Shown: piece by piece, positions 11,350 through 20,115 of the stretch | Position numbering within the stretch: the first letter of the stretch is position 1 | Layout: each line of letters opens with the position of its first letter | Origin: Hirschia maritima DSM 19733 | GTDB taxonomy: Bacteria > Pseudomonadota > Alphaproteobacteria > Caulobacterales > Hyphomonadaceae | Direction of reading: 5' to 3' | DNA length: 64,000 nucleotides | Assembly: GCF_000378345.1 (NCBI RefSeq) | Contig: NZ_KB899546.1 | Span: 124,001 to 188,000 of the forward strand | The notes under the pieces: model-generated | Databases searched by the model: none | Seen by the model: only the letters and a program-made list of their open reading frames with translations | What the model was told of the DNA's origin: nothing | Translations under genes and position numbers: made by a program

Positions 11350-14057
11350 GCGGCATCTCCTCTAGCTTTAAGGGCAGAATCCAGTGCCATTAACAATGCG
11401 TGGCGGTCTGCTTTTGGAATACTCATTCCCAACTCTGTTGGCTGTGCATCATCTCTATTGGATAGACCAAAGCGCGGTGCTTGCATTAGTTGAGAGTTTG
11501 CATCGATTGCCTCTGCAAGGCGACTGACGCCCTGACCTGCATCAATGTCGGCAAGCACAGCATCAAACGCCACTTCATCTTCTTTGAGAAGCTCAATCGC
11601 TTTATCTTCAGTTGGCGCCAAGGTTACATCATAACCTGCTGCTTTCAGCAGCGGAGACAGCATATTTTGGAAGAATGGGTGTGTCTCTACGAGCAAGATA
11701 CGACGCTCATCCTGTTTGGTTGTGGCGGTTGTCGCCCAATCTCTCTGTCCCTCATTCAAGAAGTGAGCAACATCGATGATTTGAGTTGTCTTACCTTTAA
11801 GGACCGCTGCACCAAGTACACCTGGTGTTAGTTCCGACATTTCGTAATTTACAGAGTCATGAACGATGTCCAAGATCTCATCAACAGCCACACCAATGAC
11901 TGTCTCACCTTGGTTGAAGACAAGAATTGGTTGCTTACCTTCAGTCTTAATCATGTGAGAACCAGCTGCATGCACAAGCGGCATTAACTTGCCACGGTAC
12001 TGAACAACTTGATGCCCTTGAGAGCGCTCAAATGTCTCTGCATCCAAGTCTTCAAGGCGTGTAACCAAGCTAAGCGGACAAGCCATAGGCTCATCACCAC
12101 CAGCACGGAACAGAAGAAGAGACATCTTGTCATCGCGAACGTTCTCCGCTTCTTCTTCGGCCTCTGCTGCTTGCGTAACACCTTCAATGCTTGATACTTC
12201 TTTCGCAACACCGTTTGGATCAAGGATCATGATAACTGATCCATCTCCAAGTATAGTGGCACCAGAGTATTGGCGAAGTCCCGTCAACATATTTGTCAGA
12301 GGTTTCACAACAATCTCTTCGGTGTCGAAGACTTCATCAACGACCAATCCAAAGCGTGTATCGCCAACCTGCATGACGACAACAAAAGCATTTCCACTTT
12401 CGTCGACAATGTCATTGCCATGATTACCGTCGACGCCCAAAATTTGGTTCAGCGTTACAAGCGGCAACAAACGATCACGCAATCTGAGAACTTGTGTATT
12501 TGAAATACGCTCTACACGTTGGTCACGCTCATTTCCTGTGCGTACAAGTTCAACGACTGACAATTGTGGGAGTGCAAAACGCTCTTCACCCACTCCAACA
12601 ATTAGAGCAGAAATAATTGCCAACGTAAGCGGAATTTTAATTAGGAATGTTGTGCCTTCACCTTCTTGCGCACGCAGATCAATAGCACCACCGATTAGCT
12701 CGATGTTTGTTTTCACAACATCCATACCAACACCACGTCCGGAAATGTTGGTAACTTTAGCAGCCGTTGAGAAACCTGGCGCAAAAATCAAACGGTGAAC
12801 CTGAGAATCCGTCATGGAAGCTGCTTCCATGGAATCTACAACTTCTTTTTCAATAGCTTTTTGACGAATACGCTCAGTGTTCAAGCCTGCACCATCATCA
12901 GCCACTTCGATGATGATATGTCCACCTTCATGGTATGCGCGAAGATGAATTGTTCCAGTCTCAGGCTTACCATTAGATTTACGTGCCTCAGGTGTTTCAA
13001 CACCGTGGTCACACGAGTTTCTAATCATGTGCGTCAAAGGATCTTTGATCAATTCAAGAACCTGGCGGTCAAGCTCAGTGCTTTCACCATCGAGTACAAG
13101 GTCAATTTTCTTATTGAGGTCCTGACACGCATCCCGAACAATACGCGGAAGCTTTTTCCACGCTGTTCCAATTGGTTGCATACGTGTCTTCATGACACCT
13201 TCTTGCAATTCAGCAGTTATCGCAGACAGACGCTGAAGCGGAGCTTTAAATTCAGAATCATCCAATCCACGTACCATTTGCATTAATTGGTTACGTGTCA
13301 AAACAAGCTCTGAAACCATCGTCATCAAGTCTTCAAGAACATCTACACCAACGCGGATGGTCTGATTTATCGGTGCAGCGCGCTCTACGGCTGGAGCAGC
13401 AGCTGCTGCCGGAGCAGGCGCTTTTTCCTCAACCTTTGGAGCAGCTCCCATGTCTACTTCAGGTTCAACCGCATTAAATGCTGCTTCTAGATCAGCAAGA
13501 GATACTTCACCTGGACGCAATTCACGGCCCAATTGCGCATCCCATTTATCTGGATCTACACCCGGTGGTGGAGCATTGGGGTCTTCTTCATCATCATCAT
13601 CGTCATGTTCAACAGAATCTGTTGTTTCAGCAACAACTTCTTCTGCGTCATTGGCCGGAGCATCTGCTCCTTCTGCAAGGCCACCATTTGCTGCATCCAC
13701 CAATCGAGCAATCAGTTCTTCGTCATTCCCATCAGGTTCGGCTGCATAACCTTCAAGATGGGTCAGCAACGCCTTAATCTGGTCAATTGACTCTAGAACC
13801 AGTGTCACCGCTTTAGGTGTCACCGGGAGCGCACCGTCCCTAAACTTACCAAGTAAAGTTTCTCCGGCGTGCGCTACAGCTTCAAGTCGAGGTAATCCCA
13901 GAAATCCACAGGTACCTTTGATTGTGTGCACGAGACGGAAAATATTATTTAGCGTGTCCTTGTCATTCGGTTGCGATTCAAATCGCACCAGTTCGGTGTC
14001 GATTGTATCGAGACTTTCCGAGGTTTCGGTAAGGAATTCGCTGAGGAGATCGTCCAT
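11346..14057 (-). CDS. cheA: Hybrid chemotaxis histidine kinase CheA with two CheW-like modules and a C-terminal receiver
   Basis: The kinase phosphorylates CheY and CheB in response to receptors. Order in the 903-residue protein: HPt domain with phosphorylated His44 (FRLVHTIKGTCGF); an acidic Ala/Glu-rich linker with a run of Asp/Glu; dimerisation domain from about residue 235 (RVGVDVLEDLMTMVSELVL); HATPase domain with N-box MIRNSCDHGVETP, G1 DDGAGL and G2 GRGVGMDVVKTN; a first CheW-like module (IPLTLAIISALIVGVGEE); a second (KMSLLLFRAGGDEPMACP); and a receiver from about residue 785. The receiver keeps the central Asp (VLADID) and a Lys (SIPKADR) but has ETH where the acidic DDS is expected, so it looks degenerate. 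At 903 residues it is far longer than E. coli CheA (654). Confidence 0.95.
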   Translation of the reverse strand: MDDLLSEFLTETSESLDTIDTELVRFESQPNDKDTLNNIFRLVHTIKGTCGFLGLPRLEAVAHAGETLLGKFRDGALPVTPKAVTLVLESIDQIKALLTHLEGYAAEPDGNDEELIARLVDAANGGLAEGADAPANDAEEVVAETTDSVEHDDDDDEEDPNAPPPGVDPDKWDAQLGRELRPGEVSLADLEAAFNAVEPEVDMGAAPKVEEKAPAPAAAAAPAVERAAPINQTIRVGVDVLEDLMTMVSELVLTRNQLMQMVRGLDDSEFKAPLQRLSAITAELQEGVMKTRMQPIGTAWKKLPRIVRDACQDLNKKIDLVLDGESTELDRQVLELIKDPLTHMIRNSCDHGVETPEARKSNGKPETGTIHLRAYHEGGHIIIEVADDGAGLNTERIRQKAIEKEVVDSMEAASMTDSQVHRLIFAPGFSTAAKVTNISGRGVGMDVVKTNIELIGGAIDLRAQEGEGTTFLIKIPLTLAIISALIVGVGEERFALPQLSVVELVRTGNERDQRVERISNTQVLRLRDRLLPLVTLNQILGVDGNHGNDIVDESGNAFVVVMQVGDTRFGLVVDEVFDTEEIVVKPLTNMLTGLRQYSGATILGDGSVIMILDPNGVAKEVSSIEGVTQAAEAEEEAENVRDDKMSLLLFRAGGDEPMACPLSLVTRLEDLDAETFERSQGHQVVQYRGKLMPLVHAAGSHMIKTEGKQPILVFNQGETVIGVAVDEILDIVHDSVNYEMSELTPGVLGAAVLKGKTTQIIDVAHFLNEGQRDWATTATTKQDERRILLVETHPFFQNMLSPLLKAAGYDVTLAPTEDKAIELLKEDEVAFDAVLADIDAGQGVSRLAEAIDANSQLMQAPRFGLSNRDDAQPTELGMSIPKADRHALLMALDSALKARGDAA

Positions 14058-14120
14058 AATCTAAGCCCACTTCACTAATCGCCTCTCATATGAGGCAGGT
14101 GATTAGGCTATAGAAAACGA

Positions 14121-14162
14121 CCTGAGAGTTAAGAAATGATGTTTAATTTGAAAACTCTCAGG
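14121..14162 (-). terminator. Inverted repeat between the chpT-like gene and cheA
   Basis: CCTGAGAGTT and its exact complement (14121-14130 and 14153-14162) can form a 10-bp stem with a 22-base loop, nine bases beyond the stop of the chpT-like gene. The minus strand continues TCGTTTTCT, a poor T-run. It could be a partial terminator, letting some transcripts run into cheA, or a processing hairpin. Confidence 0.45.
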
Positions 14163-14170
14163 TAAAATTA

Positions 14171-14791
14171 TTATTCAGGCGTTGCACAAGTTAAAGAAAT
14201 TTCGCCCTCTGCCTCAGTCATTTCTATACTAGTTGCCAGTTCACGAGCACATTCTCTTGCGAAATATGGCTGAATTACCTTAGCAATCCATCCACCTTCT
14301 GGCTCCACACCATTCAGTGCATCTCTTCGTTCTTGGTTAAGAAGAACCCGTGGCCCCTTCCCTTCAACCTTTAACACAACTTTATCGCCAACTTTTTCCG
14401 AAGAAATCACCACATCCCCTCCGCGAGGCATTGCCGCTGACACAATCATCATCATGTTCATCACCAAACGCACTTGAGCAAAGCTGGTGATCTCAGGCGT
14501 ATTGCCCCACTGTAGTTCTGAACGATATCCCTTCATATAGTTCAGACATAAAGTACGCGCTTCATTTAGATCCGCATATCCATCCTGCATACCAACCGAC
14601 CCCAGAGCATATCTCAGGAAAGTCAGTTTATACTCAAGCGTTTCCGAAGATGAACGAATTAAGTCCTCAACATACTCTCGCATATCTGGATCATTTAAAG
14701 AATCCTGAACAAGCTTGAAGGAAGAGACAGGTGAGACTAGCTCGTGACAAATGTGAGACGCTAAGAGCGCAGCTAACTTCGATGCTTCCAT
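14171..14791 (-). CDS. chpT: Histidine phosphotransferase ChpT-like protein
   Basis: ChpT passes phosphate from the CckA kinase to CtrA and CpdR in alphaproteobacteria. This 206-residue protein begins with a dimerisation helix containing ASHICHELVSPVSSFKL, where His16 followed by Glu and SP matches the ChpT/DHp phosphoacceptor motif. The middle segment EYKLTFLRYALGS matches the family, and the C-terminal part is a degenerate ATPase-like fold without N- or G-boxes (LVMNMMMIVSAAMPRGG), as expected for ChpT, which does not bind ATP. It lies 113 bases upstream of cheA on the same strand. Whether it acts on CtrA or as a local partner of the chemotaxis proteins cannot be decided from sequence. Confidence 0.75.
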   Translation of the reverse strand: MEASKLAALLASHICHELVSPVSSFKLVQDSLNDPDMREYVEDLIRSSSETLEYKLTFLRYALGSVGMQDGYADLNEARTLCLNYMKGYRSELQWGNTPEITSFAQVRLVMNMMMIVSAAMPRGGDVVISSEKVGDKVVLKVEGKGPRVLLNQERRDALNGVEPEGGWIAKVIQPYFARECARELATSIEMTEAEGEISLTCATPE

Positions 14792-15184
14792 AATATATAA
14801 CAGCCCTATGAATCAGTTTCCATTTTATACCATAGGAATCACTTCATTGGCGCAAACACAAGCATTGACTTTCCAAACAAGCGAAAATCATCATTTTTTC
14901 GCTTAACTGTCCCGCCAGCAGATGATCAATCCACATACAATTTACTTCATATTGGAGCTCACATATTGGTTCAAAACTCGATCACCAAAATTACATCACA
15001 AAATTTGAAGAATAGTTTTTGTTCAGAGTGGCGCAAATCCTGCTTGCGCTATTTCAAACCTCAGTTTTTAATAAAAGAACGAATTGGTTGTTGAGGTTTT
15101 TTTATAAGTATTGCTTCATGATCGAGAAATTCATGGGGAAAAGCTGGCTTTGTATTAATGTAGAGTATTGGAGACATTGAGGAC
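14792..15184. other. 393-base gap with a possible small transcript
   Basis: The gap separates the minus-strand chpT-like gene from the plus-strand M23 peptidase gene, so it should hold both promoters. No convincing coding frame was found. Its main structure is at the right: GCGCAA/TTGCGC hairpin at 15031-15049 and a terminator-like hairpin at 15057-15103 on the plus strand. TTGACT at about 14866 could be a -35 box for a plus transcript, but no good -10 box was seen at the right distance. Confidence 0.5.
15031..15103 (+). terminator. Orphan double hairpin with T-run upstream of the M23 gene
   Basis: A first hairpin (GCGCAA, seven-base loop, TTGCGC) is followed by a second with arms AACCTCA (15057-15063) and TGAGGTT (15092-15098) running into seven T. 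The second is terminator-like on the plus strand, but no plus-strand gene ends here. It could terminate a small RNA or attenuate the leader of the peptidase gene, whose ATG is 82 bases further on. The long loop (28 bases) makes the terminator call moderate. Confidence 0.45.
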
Positions 15185-16495
15185 ATGAAAAGTCTTTTGC
15201 CTGAAAAACCCAAAATGATATTTGCGGCTCTTATTGCTGGAGCCATCACACTTGCGGCGTGCGAACCAAAGCAAGCAAATTTACCGACAGAACAAAAAAC
15301 GCATCAAAGCTCAAACGCCCCAATTTCCAACCCTCTAATTGAATTAGCAAATTTCACGAGCGCTGAGTTTATTCATCCTGATGCGCAATTTAAAAAGAAA
15401 CCCGGAAAACTTAAAAGACGCGAGACGCTAATTGATGTTTTAGATCGTCTAGGTGCAGATCGTAAAGAATCCAACAAAGCTGTTTATGCTGCAGCAGACC
15501 ACATAGATATGCGAAGACTACGCCCCGGACAGGGAGTGACCGCCTATTTTGATTCAAATGCTCTGACCGCTCTGTCATTCAAACCAGACTCTGAGCGTCA
15601 GGTATTAGTATCCAAGAAAACTGATGGCGATTGGGTCTCGCGAGAGCTCAAAGTAAAATTAACGCCAAGTTTTAACAAAGTTGGCGGAATTATTGAAACA
15701 AGCATCTATGAATTAGCGCTCAATCAAGGTGCAGGTGATCAGCAAGTTGTCGATTTTGCCGATATCTTTGCATATGATGTCGACTTCCAACGAGAAATTC
15801 GTCAAGGCGACACTTTTGAAATTACCTATGAAGTTTCAAAAGACGAAAACGGAAACATCGTTAAAGGCGGAGACGTTTTATATGCTTCACTTAATGGCAA
15901 AAAAGTAAGTCGGAATTTCTATCGTTTCACAACATCTGATGACGGCATCACAGATTACTATGACGACACCGGAAAAGCAGCGCGTAAGTTCTTGATGAAA
16001 ACACCAATCAACGGTGCCCGTCTCTCATCTCGTTTTGGAAAACGTCGCCATCCTGTTCTTGGTTATACGAAAATGCACAAAGGCACAGACTTTGCTGCGC
16101 CCCGCGGAACCCCAATTTACGCTGCTGGGAATGGCGTCATCGAACGTGCTTCACGATATGGAAGTTTTGGACACTACATTCGTATTAAACATGCTGATGG
16201 ATACAAAACTGCTTATGCACACCTCAATGGTTATGCCAAAGGTATCAAATCCGGAAAACGCGTAAAGCAAGGCCAAGTTATTGGTTATGTTGGCACAACA
16301 GGTCGCTCTACTGGCCCTCACCTGCATTATGAAGTCATTAAAAATGGAATGCATTTAGACGCTATGCGTTTGAAATTACCTACAGGAAGAACACTTTCAG
16401 GTGAGATGTTGAACCAATTTATTGATGAAAAGACTAGAATTGATTCCATAAGGCATCAAAGCACAGTTCCCACGCTCTACGCTGATGCATCCTAA
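15185..16495 (+). CDS. M23 family metallopeptidase, predicted lipoprotein
   Basis: A 436-residue peptidoglycan endopeptidase of the LytM/M23 type, which cuts cross-links in the cell wall. The N-terminus has a hydrophobic segment ending ITLAAC, a lipobox, so it is probably a lipoprotein facing the periplasm. A middle region (about 60-270) with KRRETLIDVLDRLGAD resembles the LysM-like/OapA-type N-domain of MepM-like peptidases. The M23 domain has zinc ligands His298 and Asp302 in HKGTD and His379/His381 in GPHLHYEV, plus the late glycine-rich GYVGTTGRSTG. All ligands are present, so it is likely active. GGAG and GAGG lie just upstream of the ATG. The gene stands alone, with a 172-base gap to the next gene that contains only a weak hairpin (GGCTTT/AAAGCC near 16510). 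Confidence 0.9.
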   Translation: MKSLLPEKPKMIFAALIAGAITLAACEPKQANLPTEQKTHQSSNAPISNPLIELANFTSAEFIHPDAQFKKKPGKLKRRETLIDVLDRLGADRKESNKAVYAAADHIDMRRLRPGQGVTAYFDSNALTALSFKPDSERQVLVSKKTDGDWVSRELKVKLTPSFNKVGGIIETSIYELALNQGAGDQQVVDFADIFAYDVDFQREIRQGDTFEITYEVSKDENGNIVKGGDVLYASLNGKKVSRNFYRFTTSDDGITDYYDDTGKAARKFLMKTPINGARLSSRFGKRRHPVLGYTKMHKGTDFAAPRGTPIYAAGNGVIERASRYGSFGHYIRIKHADGYKTAYAHLNGYAKGIKSGKRVKQGQVIGYVGTTGRSTGPHLHYEVIKNGMHLDAMRLKLPTGRTLSGEMLNQFIDEKTRIDSIRHQSTVPTLYADAS

Positions 16496-16667
16496 GACGT
16501 GAGAAAGTCAGGCTTTATTTTAAAAGCCCCAACCAACACTCAAATTTCTTGGTTAAAAAAGAAGTTCACACGTTTGTGATCTAGCAAATATGCTGTTAAC
16601 CTTCTATTTTTCTTGATCTTTTTGTGCATTTCTGGCCTTTATACCATAGCTAAAGCTGGGGAAAAAG

Positions 16668-17846
16668 ATGACTGAAAATATCGTAAATTCATCAAGGCAG
16701 GTATTTCGGTCTCTAAACGGCTTGCGTTTCATATTGGCCATTTGGATCGCTTACTTTCATGTGGGCCACATGTTCGACGAACATGGGTTCGGCATGACCC
16801 CCATCTTGAGACTAGGCGTTTCACGTGTGGACGTGTTCTTTGTATTGTCAGGGTTTGTCTTAAGCCATGTCTATTGGGCACAACGAACAAAGCCCTTTAA
16901 CTTCCTAGATTTCATGGTTGCCAGGTTAGCTCGAATTTACCCCATGTATCTGATCGCCCTAGGATTGATCATTGCCTATCTTAGTGCTGGCTTCATTTTA
17001 GGGAAACAAGGCGACACAGTTTATCCGATTTCAGACCTGTTCAAATGCTTGTTCTTTCTGCAAGCAATAGGTTTGACCGAAACAAATTCTTGGAATTTTC
17101 CGGCTTGGGCAGTGGCCGCTGAAATGGGTGGATACCTTGCTTTTCCTCTATTTATAATCGCTGCCAAATTAACCCGCAATGTACCTTATGTTCTGCTGGC
17201 TATTGCTTTGGGAACAATATTCTGCGTTGAAATATTTCTTAGAAATTACGCCGAACTAGATCTATATCGAACGACAAATGATTGGGCCGTTTTAAGAGGT
17301 GCTTCAGTCATGTTTTGCGGTGTTGCCGCCAGATCGGTTCTAAATGTTTTCAAACCGAATGCATTATTGTCAGTCATAACAATCATCGCCAGTATATGCG
17401 TCATTGTCACCGCTGCCCTTTACCAATCTGGAGTCAATGTAAACCACCCTCTCCCTGCCCCTCTAGTCTCTCCTTTCGCCGCAATACTTGATTTGGCCAG
17501 TGTACCATTCGTTGCATTTGGGGCGGCATTCTTAATGATCGGCCTCGCCCGCTTAGATGAACTGAATGTATCTACAGGATTGGCTGGAGAAAAAATGCAA
17601 GAACTAGGTAATTGGTCCTATGTCATATTTATTCTGCACGCACCCATCTACACAATTCTCGCCCAAGGCTTAGACGTAATTGGCTATGAATTTTCAGCCG
17701 GCCCGATATCGTCTATCGCATTCACGCTGATGGCAATTGCTGTAGCAGGTCCAATTTATCATTATGTAGAAAAACCAGCTCGATCATTTATACGCAATTC
17801 ATGGCAAAAACGCCGCGGCCGTCAAATTGCAAACGCAGGATTGTAA
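16668..17846 (+). CDS. Acyltransferase family 3 membrane protein (OafA/YrhL type)
   Basis: A 392-residue integral membrane O-acyltransferase with about ten hydrophobic helices. The N-terminal signature is RSLNGLRFILAIWIAYFHVG, with the conserved His, followed by RVDVFFVLSGFVLSHVYW and a third conserved block VARLARIYPMYLI. Family members transfer acetyl or other acyl groups to surface sugars such as lipopolysaccharide or exopolysaccharide. The start ATG has GGGGAA close upstream. No glycan biosynthesis cluster surrounds it, so its acceptor is unknown. Confidence 0.9.
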   Translation: MTENIVNSSRQVFRSLNGLRFILAIWIAYFHVGHMFDEHGFGMTPILRLGVSRVDVFFVLSGFVLSHVYWAQRTKPFNFLDFMVARLARIYPMYLIALGLIIAYLSAGFILGKQGDTVYPISDLFKCLFFLQAIGLTETNSWNFPAWAVAAEMGGYLAFPLFIIAAKLTRNVPYVLLAIALGTIFCVEIFLRNYAELDLYRTTNDWAVLRGASVMFCGVAARSVLNVFKPNALLSVITIIASICVIVTAALYQSGVNVNHPLPAPLVSPFAAILDLASVPFVAFGAAFLMIGLARLDELNVSTGLAGEKMQELGNWSYVIFILHAPIYTILAQGLDVIGYEFSAGPISSIAFTLMAIAVAGPIYHYVEKPARSFIRNSWQKRRGRQIANAGL

Positions 17847-18006
17847 TCCTCAATATTGAAATTCAGCTTCAGTTTTGGGTTATTTTAAAGCGTACTTGAT
17901 TTCACATCACTGTCATCTTCAAGTATTTAGCTATTATAAATTGAAATTAGCGACAAATTTTCTAGGTAAATACTCAATTTATTCTCATTTTCTATAAAAT
18001 TAATCA

Positions 18007-18056
18007 TGATTTCACGAAATCACTAAATATTGATATCGAACGACCGAATTTGGTCG
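18007..18056. promoter_or_regulatory. Two palindromes upstream of the small membrane protein/MCP pair
   Basis: TGATTTC-AC-GAAATCA (18007-18022) is a perfect palindrome; CGACCGAATTTGGTCG (18041-18056) matches its own complement at 14 of 16 positions. They lie 60-110 bases before the ATG at 18115, in an AT-rich 268-base gap, where regulator binding sites would be expected. No regulator can be named. Confidence 0.4.
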
Positions 18057-18114
18057 AGTAATTTCGTCTTAGGTCATGTTGGTTGAAACAAGACCTTTTC
18101 GCTAGGAAAAGCAA

Positions 18115-18432
18115 ATGTCGGCTCTTTCTATTTCTACAGGTTTAATCGCTACTATTGGAGTAGCCTTTCTGTGCTTGATGCCCGTACCCAACGACAATAT
18201 ATTTGGATCATTCGACTCCACCTACTCAACACACCAGATCAGGGCAAATCTGAAGTCTTTAGACTTATATATTGTCTCAATGGATGAAAACCTCAATCAT
18301 GTTGTTGTTGCGAATCCCAAAGGGGATGCATCTAGTCGACTAAAAAAAGCAGGCGCTCATTTCGTTTTAAAAGCCAAATTTGCTCAGTTTTGCTCTGACT
18401 TAACCCCTTCTTCCTCATCGCAAAAGAGATAA
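18115..18432 (+). CDS. Small membrane-anchored protein of unknown function, paired with an MCP gene
   Basis: I do not recognise this 105-residue protein. It has one N-terminal hydrophobic segment (about residues 5-22) that could be a signal anchor, then a short soluble region with a [18 protein letters not shown] stretch and a Ser-rich tail. An AGG lies shortly upstream of the ATG. It ends eight bases before the chemoreceptor gene starts, so the two very likely form an operon, and an accessory role in signalling is a reasonable guess only. Confidence 0.6.
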   Translation: MSALSISTGLIATIGVAFLCLMPVPNDNIFGSFDSTYSTHQIRANLKSLDLYIVSMDENLNHVVVANPKGDASSRLKKAGAHFVLKAKFAQFCSDLTPSSSSQKR

Positions 18433-18439
18433 TTCTAAA

Positions 18440-19927
18440 ATGACTACATCTCAAAATAGCCAAACATTTAGCATTCAGGACATGAGAAGAAATTTCTCAA
18501 AAGTCGCAGTCGGATTGTTATGGACTTTTGTTGGACTGATCGCATTATCAGGCTTTATGCAACAAGGTGCGTCAAGCCTAACTGCAATAGGTCTATCGGC
18601 CCTTTTGGCGGGAATAGGAACAATTGCAAATTTAAAGGAAGCAGGAGGAAGACCCGCTTCTATTTCAATTTCCATTGGTTTTGCCGGTTTGATCGCCATA
18701 CTCGTCTATAATTTTGCTTGGAATGGTGAAGGGGTTGCCTACCAAATTGATATGCATATGGTTTTCTTTGCTGGATTAGCAATGGTTGCAGGTTTTCTGG
18801 AGTGGCGAGCAATAGTTGCTTTTGCAGCTGTCGTCGCCTTCCATCACCTAACCTTGTCCTTCACCTTTCCAGCTGCAGTATTTCCTGACGGAGCACCTCT
18901 GGGGCGTGTGGCGTTACATGCTGTGGTTCTGATTGGTCAAACAGGAGTGATGTTATGGCTTGTTCAGCAGGTACATGCACTCTTTGCAGCGAACGACGCT
19001 TCATTGGCCCAGTCAAAAGCTTCAACAGATCACGCCCTATCTCTGCAAGAAACGGTCGAAGAAGGAGCGAAAGAAAACGAACGTCGTTATAGAGAACTTC
19101 AATCTTATGCTGCTCAGTTTAGATCTGAAGTTGGTGAATTGATGACTGGGTTAACGGCTCGGGCCGGAGAATTAGATGCAGTTGCCACACAGCTAGAAAC
19201 ATCAGCTCAATCTTCCATTACGACTTCCACAAGTTTGAACACAGCATCAGAAAAAGCTTCCAACAACGTAGAAAGCGCTGCTGCCGCCACCGAGCAATTG
19301 TCTTCATCAATCGGAGCAATCGCACAAAAAATCGCGACAACCAGTTCTATCGTTTCAGATGCCGATAAATCTATTCGATCATCATCTGAAACAGTGTCTC
19401 AATTGTCTGATGATGCACGAAAAATTGGTGATGTTATCAGCATTATTAGTGACATTGCCGAACAAACCAATCTCCTTGCCCTTAATGCAACGATTGAGGC
19501 TGCACGTGCTGGCGATGCAGGGAAAGGTTTCGCTGTTGTTGCAACGGAAGTTAAACAACTTGCAGACCAGACCGCAAAAGCAACAGTGGAGATTTCTGAA
19601 CAAGTCCAATCAATTCAGCGAGCATCAGAAGATACATCGAGTATTATTGAAACGATATCGAATGTCATCTCTGAGGTAACTGATCAAACAACTTCAATTT
19701 CTCACGACGTAGATGAGCAAAATGGTGCAACGAATGAGATTGCGGAAAGCACTCGAATAGCATCTGAAGGCACCAGCACAGTTGGAAAAGAAGTGAAAAC
19801 AACAATAGCTTCCGCCAACCAAACTTCTGAAATTGCAAAGCAAATAGTATCCGCTTCAGACAATATGGCGATAGCAAGTGATCGCTTGAGGAATAGCGTT
19901 GATAATTTCCTCAAAAAGGTCGTCTAA
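18440..19927 (+). CDS. Methyl-accepting chemotaxis protein with a six-helix membrane input domain
   Basis: A 495-residue chemoreceptor-like protein. The N-terminal 180 residues hold about six transmembrane helices and no periplasmic sensor loop; they carry histidines in [15 protein letters not shown] and LHAVVL and the motif [11 protein letters not shown] have seen the same helix pattern in front of other alphaproteobacterial signalling outputs. A coiled coil leads to the signalling domain, whose hairpin tip is [20 protein letters not shown] followed by [15 protein letters not shown]. There is no C-terminal CheR-tether pentapeptide visible. It could feed the CheA encoded at 11346-14057, the only kinase of that class in the window. 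Confidence 0.9.
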   Translation: MTTSQNSQTFSIQDMRRNFSKVAVGLLWTFVGLIALSGFMQQGASSLTAIGLSALLAGIGTIANLKEAGGRPASISISIGFAGLIAILVYNFAWNGEGVAYQIDMHMVFFAGLAMVAGFLEWRAIVAFAAVVAFHHLTLSFTFPAAVFPDGAPLGRVALHAVVLIGQTGVMLWLVQQVHALFAANDASLAQSKASTDHALSLQETVEEGAKENERRYRELQSYAAQFRSEVGELMTGLTARAGELDAVATQLETSAQSSITTSTSLNTASEKASNNVESAAAATEQLSSSIGAIAQKIATTSSIVSDADKSIRSSSETVSQLSDDARKIGDVISIISDIAEQTNLLALNATIEAARAGDAGKGFAVVATEVKQLADQTAKATVEISEQVQSIQRASEDTSSIIETISNVISEVTDQTTSISHDVDEQNGATNEIAESTRIASEGTSTVGKEVKTTIASANQTSEIAKQIVSASDNMAIASDRLRNSVDNFLKKVV

Positions 19928-19953
19928 CTCACCTAATTTCAATTAAACACTGC

Positions 19954-19997
19954 AAAATGCTCAAGAATTGTTAGATCATCTCTTGAGCATTTTTTAT
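19954..19997 (+). terminator. Intrinsic terminator after the MCP gene
   Basis: AAAATGCTCAAGA (from 19954) pairs with TCTTGAGCATTTT (from 19981) around a loop of about 14 bases and is followed by a T-rich tract. It lies 27 bases after the chemoreceptor stop. The right arm of the stem overlaps the predicted heat-shock promoter of clpB. Confidence 0.88.
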
Positions 19998-20009
19998 TTA
20001 TACCCATAT
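19982..20009 (+). promoter_or_regulatory. Probable RpoH (sigma-32) promoter of clpB
   Basis: CTTG (19982-19985), 17 bases, then CCCATAT (20003-20009) fits the alphaproteobacterial heat-shock consensus CTTG-N17-CYTATNT at all but one position. clpB is a classic member of the RpoH regulon. It would give a leader of about 100 bases. The -35 element lies in the right arm of the upstream terminator stem. Confidence 0.65.
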
Positions 20010-20115
20010 CAAATTTGAGGGCCGCCGACATCGGGGCTCACGACACATCAACCTACACACCTCATGCGCAACTGCGATGTAAAGTGTAGCTCATCCGCCT
20101 AGAAAGGGGATAACT

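Noticed and set aside
13450-13777. Plus-strand open frames opposite the cheA linker, rich in Ser or His
   Set aside because: They mirror the Asp/Glu/Ala-rich CheA linker; the CheA frame is clearly coding on both sides.
14127-14144. TTAA-N10-TTAA between the chpT-like gene and cheA as a CtrA site
   Set aside because: CtrA sites need a spacing of seven bases; here it is ten, and the sequence lies in the loop of a hairpin.
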